NCBI GenBank assembly: GCA_963824085.1
Contig: CAWGNT010000024.1
Location: 62,001-126,000 of the forward strand
Length of the DNA: 64,000 nt
DNA from: JARRNE01 sp963824085
GTDB taxonomy: Bacteria > Pseudomonadota > Gammaproteobacteria > Chromatiales > Chromatiaceae
Direction: 5' to 3'
Position numbers and translations under genes: made by a program. A model generated the notes under the pieces. That model did not search any database and was not told where the DNA came from. It saw only the letters and a list, made by a program, of their open reading frames with translations. Below are positions 58,834 to 64,000 of this stretch, piece after piece; position 1 is the stretch's first letter; every line of letters begins with the position of its first letter.

Positions 58834-60355
58834 GCAGCACCGGGGATATCCGCCCCTGGATCCGCTGCGACGGACCTTGGTCACAGTGTCCCTCGCCCTG
58901 GCGGTGTTCATGAACATCCTCGATGTCTCCATCGCCAACGTCTCCATCCCGACCATCGCCGGCTATCTCGCGGTGAGCGCGGAAAACGGTACCTGGATCA
59001 TTACCTCGTTCGCAGTGAGCAACGCCATCGCCGTACCCATTTCCGGATGGCTGGCGAGACGGGTCGGGGAGGTGAGGCTGTTCGTCCTCTGTACCCTGTT
59101 GTTCACCCTGTTCTCTTGGATCTGCGGACTTTCCGTCTCCTTCTCCATGCTGCTGGTCGCGCGTGCCCTGCAGGGCGCCGTGGCGGGGCCGATGATCCCC
59201 CTCTCGCAAAGCCTGCTGCTGTCCAACTATCCGCCTGAGCAGCACGGCTTCGCCAACGGAATTTGGGGCATGACCGCGGTCGTCGGTCCGGTTGCGGGAC
59301 CCATCCTCGGCGGTTGGATCACCGACAACATCAACTGGTCATGGATCTTCTACATCAACGTGCCCATTGGCCTCTTTGCCGGATGGATGACCTGGATGCT
59401 GCTGCGGGAACGGGAGACGGCGACGCACAGGCAGCCCATCGACGTCGTGGGCCTCGGCCTGCTGATCGTCGGTGTCGCCTGCCTGCAGATCATGCTGGAC
59501 AAGGGAAACAATCATGGTTGGTTCGGGTCGACTCAGATCGTTACGTTGGGGCTGATCTCTCTGGTCACGCTCAGCTTTTTCGTGGTCTGGGAGCTGACTG
59601 ACGACCACCCGGTTGTCGATCTCACCCTGTTCGCCCGTCGCAGCTTCGCGGTCGCCGCCCTCGCCATGACGATGGGTTACATGATGTTCTTCGCAGGTAT
59701 CGTCATCCTGCCCCTGTGGCTGCAGACCCAAGAGGGTTACACCGCGACCTGGGCCGGGTTGGCGACGTCCTCCTTGGGCATTCTCGGCATCGTCTTTTCG
59801 CCCGTCATCGGTCGACTTTCGGACAAGGTCGATCCTCGACTCCTGGTCACTGTCGGCTTTGCGGTCTTTGCGGCCGTCTCTTTCGTCAATGCCGACGCCA
59901 GCACCGCGATCACCTTCGGCCAGCTCTTTCGGCCCCGTCTGCTCTGGGGCATAGGTACGGCCTGCTTCTTCATCCCCTTGATTACCCTGTCGCTCAGGGG
60001 GTTGCACCCGAGCCAGCTGGCCAGCGCCTCCGGACTTTTCAACTTCGTGCGGCTGCTTTCCCTGGGATTCGGGACCTCGATCAGTGTGACCTTGTGGGAC
60101 CGCTGGGCAACCCAGCACGACCACTACCTCACAACGCACCTCACACCCTATTCGCCCCAGACCCAGCACTGGCTCGACCTGGCCCATGCCCTCGGTCTCG
60201 GACCGCTCCAGAGCCTGGACGCGCTGGCGCGGGTCGTGACCCGCCAAGCCTTCATGCTAGCCACGAACGACATATTCTGGCTGTCGGGGTGGGTGTTCCT
60301 GCTCCTCATCGGCGTGATTTGGCTGGCCGGCCGCCCAGCGCGGTACGAAGGTTAG
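58823..60355 (+). CDS. emrB: EmrB-like MFS multidrug transporter (DHA2, 14 spans)
   Basis: I chose GTG 58823 (VATEQHRGYPPLD), which lies inside the emrA 3' end; the upstream in-frame ATG adds a basic stretch without homology. 510 residues, the normal EmrB size, with about 14 spans. DHA2 hallmarks: motif near TM1 (VFMNILDVSIANVSIPTI), WIITSFAVSNAIAVPISGWL, motif C GPVAGPILGGWITD and QLASASGLFNFVR. It uses the proton gradient to export drugs through EmrA and an outer-membrane protein. The operon ends here; the following repeat (60484-60645) lies before the next gene. Confidence 0.93.
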   Translation: MATEQHRGYPPLDPLRRTLVTVSLALAVFMNILDVSIANVSIPTIAGYLAVSAENGTWIITSFAVSNAIAVPISGWLARRVGEVRLFVLCTLLFTLFSWICGLSVSFSMLLVARALQGAVAGPMIPLSQSLLLSNYPPEQHGFANGIWGMTAVVGPVAGPILGGWITDNINWSWIFYINVPIGLFAGWMTWMLLRERETATHRQPIDVVGLGLLIVGVACLQIMLDKGNNHGWFGSTQIVTLGLISLVTLSFFVVWELTDDHPVVDLTLFARRSFAVAALAMTMGYMMFFAGIVILPLWLQTQEGYTATWAGLATSSLGILGIVFSPVIGRLSDKVDPRLLVTVGFAVFAAVSFVNADASTAITFGQLFRPRLLWGIGTACFFIPLITLSLRGLHPSQLASASGLFNFVRLLSLGFGTSISVTLWDRWATQHDHYLTTHLTPYSPQTQHWLDLAHALGLGPLQSLDALARVVTRQAFMLATNDIFWLSGWVFLLLIGVIWLAGRPARYEG

Positions 60356-60483
60356 CCCCGGCGCCGGCTGCTGTTGGTGCGCGGCTAGCTGCAGCAGACG
60401 TCGTCGACACGTCTCAAGGATTTTGCTCGCGACGAGGGCTTGTGGGCCGGCACTTGAAGGCCGCAATCTCCAGGACTAACCTG

Positions 60484-60645
60484 CGGCCTTTGCCGTTCTG
60501 ATTTGGGTTTTTTCCTTATTTCTTGGAACGGACCACTCCCGCGGGGGGACGCCGTCAACACTCCACAGACCTGGCGGCGGCTTCCCTGTTGCCGACACCC
60601 CCGGCGGGAGCGGCCCGTCCCCTCTGGTCCAGAAGCGAAAAAGGG
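60484..60645 (-). repeat. Dispersed repeat family II, copy E
   Basis: On the - strand: TTTTTCGCTTCTGGACC, GGGGGTGTCGGCAACAGGG, GCGGGAGTGGTCCG and AAAAAACCCAAATCAGAACGG. It aligns along its length with copy D, and its 5' end (TTCGCTTCT) with copy G. It occupies most of the 346-base emrB/phosphoesterase gap (60356-60701). Confidence 0.7.
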
Positions 60646-60701
60646 CGAGTGAGCTCGGTATATCCGCTAGCGATGCAGACTCATTCCCGACTGGATTCTC
60701 G

Positions 60702-61448
60702 ATGAAGCCTATTGCGGTCATCTCCGACGTGCACGGTAATCTGGAGGCCCTCGAGGCGGTGATGAGCGCCATCGACCGGCTCGGGATCGAGAGCGTGTTC
60801 TGTCTGGGCGACGTGATCGGGTACGGTCCGGATCCCGTCGCCTGCCTGGAATTGTGTAGCGAGCGGTGCCGGGTCTTGTTGGCGGGAAACCATGAAGAAG
60901 GCGTGCTCCATCCAGAGCGCGCTCGAATGAACAGCCCCGCGCGTGAGGCACTGCTGTGGACACGTGCGCGGCTGGAGCAGCGTTGCCTGATCAAGGGACT
61001 CGCACAGTGGCCGACCTATCATCAAGTGGGTACCCAGTTGATGGTGCACGCATCGGTCGAGGGAGGCGCACATGGTTATCTGCTGGAGCGCGACAGCAGC
61101 GGAATGTCCACCTTCGACCAGGTGGCGCGGTTCATCGAGAAGAGCTTTATCGGATACCAGATCTGCTACGTCGGACACAACCACGTGCCATTCCTCGCCA
61201 CCAGGGAGGGCTTCATTCATCCGCACGCGGACCGGATGGCCTTCTACGCGGGAAGCGAGCGCTTCTATGTGAGCGTCGGCTCAGTTGGACAGCCGCGTGA
61301 CGGCGACGCGCGGGCGTGCTTCGTGACTTACGACGGTCACGAGGTGCGCTTTGTGCGCGTGGAATACGACTGGGCTGCGACCGTTGAAAAGATCAACCGC
61401 TTAGGCTTGCCGAAGCACCTAGCGGAGCGCCTGCCCAAGGGCCGCTAG
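60702..61448 (+). CDS. Calcineurin-like metallophosphoesterase (YfcE/serine-threonine phosphatase-like)
   Basis: ATG 60702 (MKPIAVISDVHGN). 248 residues with the metallophosphoesterase signature set in order: ISDVHGNLEAL, FCLGDVIGYGPDP, LLAGNHEEG, VGHNHVPF and GSVGQPRDGD. Two-metal phosphatases of this clade act on phosphoproteins or nucleotides such as Ap4A; this group resembles the short bacterial YfcE/DevT-like proteins. The stop codon overlaps the GTG start of the HDOD gene by one base (TAGTG), so the two are translationally coupled and probably functionally linked. No membrane or signal sequence. Confidence 0.9.
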   Translation: MKPIAVISDVHGNLEALEAVMSAIDRLGIESVFCLGDVIGYGPDPVACLELCSERCRVLLAGNHEEGVLHPERARMNSPAREALLWTRARLEQRCLIKGLAQWPTYHQVGTQLMVHASVEGGAHGYLLERDSSGMSTFDQVARFIEKSFIGYQICYVGHNHVPFLATREGFIHPHADRMAFYAGSERFYVSVGSVGQPRDGDARACFVTYDGHEVRFVRVEYDWAATVEKINRLGLPKHLAERLPKGR

Positions 61449-62296
61449 TGTCCGCCGTCCAGCTCTTCATCGAGCGCGCCCGCAGGCTGCCTGCCGCGCC
61501 GACAGTGGTGCTCAAAGTGCTGCAGCTAACCCGCAATCCCGACACCTCGGCGGGGGCGATCGCGGAGCTGGTGCAGCGCGAGCCCACGCTCTCGGCGCGT
61601 CTCCTGAAGTTGGCCAACTCGGCCTTCTTCGGCATGCGTGGGGAGATCGATACGGCGCGCCGTGCCGTCGTCGTGCTCGGCTTCAAGACAGTGGCCTCCA
61701 TGGCGATGGTGGTATGGACACACACCCTCTCCCTGTCGACGAAGGACCGCTCGTTGCAGGCGGTCTACCAGCACCTGTTCAGACACGGCATCGCCGTTGC
61801 CGTCATCGCGCGGGGCCTGGCCGCACGTGTGGATCCATCGTCGCGGGAAATCGCTTTTCAGGCCGGGCTGCTGCACGACATCGGCCGCGTCGCCTTGTGC
61901 GCGGAGCTGGGCGCCAGGTATTGGGAGGACGTGTTGGACCTGTCGCGAGGCGGGTGTGCCGTTGCCGAGCTAGTCGAGCGTCGTCGGTTGGAATTCGACC
62001 ACGCCGAAATGGGTGCGGCCCTCATGCTCCGGTGGGGCTTGCCGTCGTCGCTCGTGGAGGCGGCCGCCGCGCACCACGCGCCGACGGCAGCGCTCACGGG
62101 GGATCTCGTAACGCGGGCCGTCGCCCTCGGTAACCTGTTGGCGCGGCGTCAGGGTTGGGACTTGCTGCCGGCGGCGGGCGACGTGGTATCGGCGGAGGCG
62201 GTCGAGCAGTTCATGTTGGCGGACGAGCAGGAGCTGGAGCGGTTCCTCGCCAGCAGCGAGGCGCAGATCGCCCAGCTGGTCGCGTCGGCGCGCTGA
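61448..62296 (+). CDS. HDOD domain signalling protein
   Basis: GTG start at 61448 within the upstream stop (TAGTG). 282 residues containing one HDOD domain over most of the length: RRLPAAPTVVLKVLQLTRNP, SARLLKLANSAFFG, VVLGFKTVASM, and an HD-like AFQAGLLHDIGRVAL. Unlike the protein at 8483 it has no receiver, so it must be controlled by another partner, perhaps the phosphoesterase it is coupled to. HDOD proteins regulate motility, development or stress in other proteobacteria; the role here is unknown. Confidence 0.9.
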   Translation: MSAVQLFIERARRLPAAPTVVLKVLQLTRNPDTSAGAIAELVQREPTLSARLLKLANSAFFGMRGEIDTARRAVVVLGFKTVASMAMVVWTHTLSLSTKDRSLQAVYQHLFRHGIAVAVIARGLAARVDPSSREIAFQAGLLHDIGRVALCAELGARYWEDVLDLSRGGCAVAELVERRRLEFDHAEMGAALMLRWGLPSSLVEAAAAHHAPTAALTGDLVTRAVALGNLLARRQGWDLLPAAGDVVSAEAVEQFMLADEQELERFLASSEAQIAQLVASAR

Positions 62297-62380
62297 GCCC
62301 TGGCGGTCGAATCAACGAGTCGCGCCCATGCGGGGCTGGTGCCCTCCCAGGTCGCAAAGAGGTCGCCCCCCTTTTCCGAG

Positions 62381-62645
62381 CTAGTCTTCGTCCGGCGCCA
62401 GACTCAAGTGACTGGTATCGATGTGGGGGGCGCGTTGCGCCGGGGACGCCTCGCTGAGTGGCCCCAAGGGTGCGAGGGTAAGGCCGCCCGTGTCCATGAG
62501 CGCTGGGCGCGGACTTTGCGCGGCCTCGCCCAGCGATCCCAAGGGCGCCAGAGTGAGCCTGCTCGTGTCGATCGCCGCGACACGGGGGGTCGGCGTGGTC
62601 TCGCCCACAGGACCTAAGGGCGCGAGGGCGAGGTCGCCGGCGGAC
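62381..62645 (-). repeat. 75-base coding tandem repeats in the GAF-like gene
   Basis: Three imperfect copies of about 75 bases plus a shorter terminal one, in frame, each giving D-T-x-x-L-x-LAPLG-x-LxEA. The third-position changes keep the protein consensus, suggesting selection on the repeat rather than a recent duplication. Confidence 0.7.
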
Positions 62646-63181
62646 CCGGGTTCCTGCCGAGACGGCTGTGTTGGTCTCTCCGGCGGTGAGGGAGTGCGAT
62701 TGGGCGGCGACCGATAGGCTTCGGAGGCTGAGCTCGACTCGGCTGAGAATCGGCTGGACAGGGTTGGGTGCTGATGCCGCTGAAGCGCTCGCTGCAATGG
62801 CACGAAGAGCTCGCTCAACAGCGACTCGAGAAGGATGAGCTCCGATCTATTGAAGCGCTTCCCACGCGTAAACACCATCTGGCCTAACGACTGGTCCGGG
62901 GTCTTCAGCGTATACGAGCAGCGGTGACGGCGGAGCCCCCCTGCCACGACGTGAATTCCCCGTGCGTCGTTGATGTACTCGATCCCTTCGCACGCCATGA
63001 GACCCTTAAGCTCGCCGGCAAAGAAGGTCACCAGGGAGTGGAGATCGGACGTTGTATGAAGGGCGCTCGCCAGCCGAATTGGATGACTGCTCGGATTAGC
63101 AACAGAGAAGGTGCTCTCGCGCTCTGTATCCAGTCCGACGTCGTTCTCTTCCGTCCGAACGGCCCTAATGGAGTTGTCCAT
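62381..63181 (-). CDS. GAF-like protein with C-terminal 25-residue repeats
   Basis: Start ATG 63181 (MDNSIRAVRTEENDVGL) with GAGAGG about nine bases upstream. 266 residues. The N-terminal 45-150 region is GAF-like and resembles the domain preceding GGDEF in some diguanylate cyclases (SLVTFFAGELKGLM; FTRGKRFNRSELILLE; LLSELFVPLQRAL), but no GGDEF follows. After a Ser/Pro-rich linker come three near-identical units plus a partial one, consensus DTSxLTLAPLGxLGEA, ending DTSHLSLAPDED. The family is not one I can name. It converges on the HDOD gene with about 84 bases between stops. The clean repeat structure and ribosome site support a real gene. Confidence 0.75.
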   Translation of the reverse strand: MDNSIRAVRTEENDVGLDTERESTFSVANPSSHPIRLASALHTTSDLHSLVTFFAGELKGLMACEGIEYINDARGIHVVAGGLRRHRCSYTLKTPDQSLGQMVFTRGKRFNRSELILLESLLSELFVPLQRALQRHQHPTLSSRFSAESSSASEAYRSPPNRTPSPPERPTQPSRQEPGSAGDLALAPLGPVGETTPTPRVAAIDTSRLTLAPLGSLGEAAQSPRPALMDTGGLTLAPLGPLSEASPAQRAPHIDTSHLSLAPDED

Positions 63182-63221
63182 CAGCTTCGACCTCTCTTTG
63201 GCTGCAGCTAGCTGGCGTTTT

Positions 63222-63267
63222 TTGTGCCAAAGAGAAGACAACAGTTGTGCCAAAGAGAAAACAACAG
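63222..63267. repeat. 23-base tandem duplication upstream of the GAF-like gene
   Basis: TTGTGCCAAAGAGAAGACAA followed by the same unit with one change (GAAAACAA), ending in CAG. It lies 40-90 bases before the start codon of the - strand GAF-like gene, where a promoter or operator would be expected. Confidence 0.8.
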
Positions 63268-63481
63268 TGAAAACAGCATATTGGCCGATCGTTCTTTGGT
63301 GTCGTCAACTTCTTGTCTGGGGTGTCAACCGGAAGGGTCCCTTGGCAAGTCAAGAACTTGGCGGTCGGGATTCGGTGCCGTTTGACGCACTCGCCGGTTG
63401 GCTGCCGCATTCCCGCGGTCGCGAATCGTGGGCTTCCGTGCGAGTTGGTCTATCGTGATTTTCTTCAGAGGGCGGCTCTGT

Positions 63482-63506
63482 CAACCGGAAGTTTCACTTC
63501 CGGTTG
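63482..63506. repeat. Perfect 11-base inverted repeat
   Basis: CAACCGGAAGT-TTC-ACTTCCGGTTG, extended outward by CTGTC/GACAG with one unpaired base. No T-run follows, so it is not an intrinsic terminator on either strand. The arm TCAACCGGAAG also occurs alone at about 63325-63335. Confidence 0.8.
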
Positions 63507-63597
63507 CGACAGACTTCAATATTTCAGACTCATGGGTACCGTAAGCTGCTGCACCAAAGATGATGGTGATTAGCCCTAAGACTCAGTCGCCAAGCCG

Positions 63598-63719
63598 GGG
63601 TCGGGTACGGACCAGCTGGACGCGCCGTGAATGCATCCCCGTAGGCTCGACGGCGCCGTCCGTGGCGCCGACGGTCCCGTCGACGCGCATCCGACCCACC
63701 CATCGGGATTCCAGCTGAG
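63598..63719 (-). repeat. Dispersed repeat family I, copy B
   Basis: Reverse orientation relative to copy A, alignable over its length. On the - strand: CTCAGCTGGAATCCC, GGGACCGTCGGCGCCACGG, ACGGCGCCGTCGAGCC, GATGCATTCACGGCGCGTCC and GTACCCGACCC. Confidence 0.82.
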
Positions 63720-63862
63720 CTACGATGCTAATCGCCAAGATGATTGACGGTCCGCCGCCGCCGGGCTATGCGAATGGGTGAGCGGCCCTCGGATGGAGCG
63801 GCCGACACGACGGTGTCTGGTCGAAGGCAACGTCCAAGCGACTTGTGGTCGCGCCGAAGTAC

Positions 63863-63976
63863 CTGACGACCTGTCCTGCCGGGGGAGGCCGTGAATTCGT
63901 TTGGACGGCCTGACGGACGCGTCCTTGCCGCGGACACCCTCGCGGCAACCCCATCCCTCGCTCAAGAAGCGAAAGA
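63863..63976 (-). repeat. Dispersed repeat family II, copy G (divergent)
   Basis: On the - strand: TTTCGCTTCTTGAGC, GGGTGTCCGCGGCAAGGA, GAATTCACGGCCTCCCCC and GGCAGGACAGGTCG. It is weaker than D and E but keeps their block order. No gene is recognised from 63182 to the window end, which holds only this and the repeats listed before it. Confidence 0.5.
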
Positions 63977-64000
63977 ATCATCTGCGTTGTGCGAGACCAT

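Noticed and set aside
63111..63573. + strand frames across the repeats near the 3' end
   Set aside because: They cross the tandem and inverted repeats and have no ribosome site or domain; more likely regulatory DNA.

Overview
The window is G+C-rich double-stranded bacterial DNA. It most likely comes from a gammaproteobacterium, possibly a Chromatiales-like sulfur or purple-sulfur lineage. That guess rests on a FimV-type N-terminal domain, TrkH, EmrAB and RND pumps, an RpfG-like HD-GYP regulator, very large multi-PAS hybrid kinases and dense families of short dispersed repeats. No marker seen here fixes the genus. About 32 protein genes, two tRNAs and at least 14 repeat or palindromic elements can be supported.

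Layout. (1) 1-20.8 kb is a signalling block. A truncated hybrid histidine kinase, a membrane-anchored multi-PAS/GAF hybrid kinase, a receiver-PAS-kinase, a receiver-HDOD protein and a receiver with a degenerate HD-GYP domain lie on the + strand. A convergent pair of hybrid kinases (one with a CHASE sensor) and an RpfG-like HD-GYP regulator lie on the - strand. (2) 20.9-26.5 kb is a double-length UvrA with four ABC modules. (3) 26.8-31.5 kb holds a small membrane protein and an RND efflux adaptor/permease pair. (4) 31.5-34.3 kb looks like an insertion-prone spot: a DUF6978/DUF1828-DUF1829 gene pair with its own terminator, a probable phage gene remnant, and tRNA-Ser and tRNA-Arg. (5) 34.7-39 kb holds a GH17-GT2 glucan synthase-like enzyme and a GT39 glycosyltransferase. 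(6) 39.2-48.4 kb holds a DUF4389 protein, TrkH, a second RND adaptor/permease pair, a short MshEN-like protein and a 3-hydroxyisobutyrate-dehydrogenase-family enzyme. (7) 49-56.2 kb holds a beta-CASP metallo-hydrolase, a LOG-family protein, a DUF1614 membrane protein and a P-type proton ATPase fused to a secreted FimV-like domain. (8) 56.8-63.2 kb holds a CPBP protease, EmrAB, a metallophosphoesterase coupled to an HDOD protein, and a GAF-like protein ending in 25-residue repeats.

How the genes fit together. The signalling block uses receiver, phosphotransfer, HDOD and HD-GYP parts but contains no GGDEF or EAL domain, so within this window c-di-GMP would be degraded or sensed rather than made. 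The remainder is largely envelope and stress physiology: three efflux systems, K+ uptake, a predicted proton pump, envelope glycan synthesis and a DNA-repair-type ATPase.

Three coding regions are broken by single-base changes that can all be placed in homopolymers. Two G7 runs each lack one G (a hybrid kinase and UvrA). One hybrid kinase has one extra base in each of two short runs. Assembly or read errors are therefore a serious alternative to genuine gene decay. The most distinctive items are the FimV-P-type ATPase fusion, two related dispersed-repeat families (at least seven copies), the repeat-tailed GAF protein and the DUF6978/DUF1828 pair.
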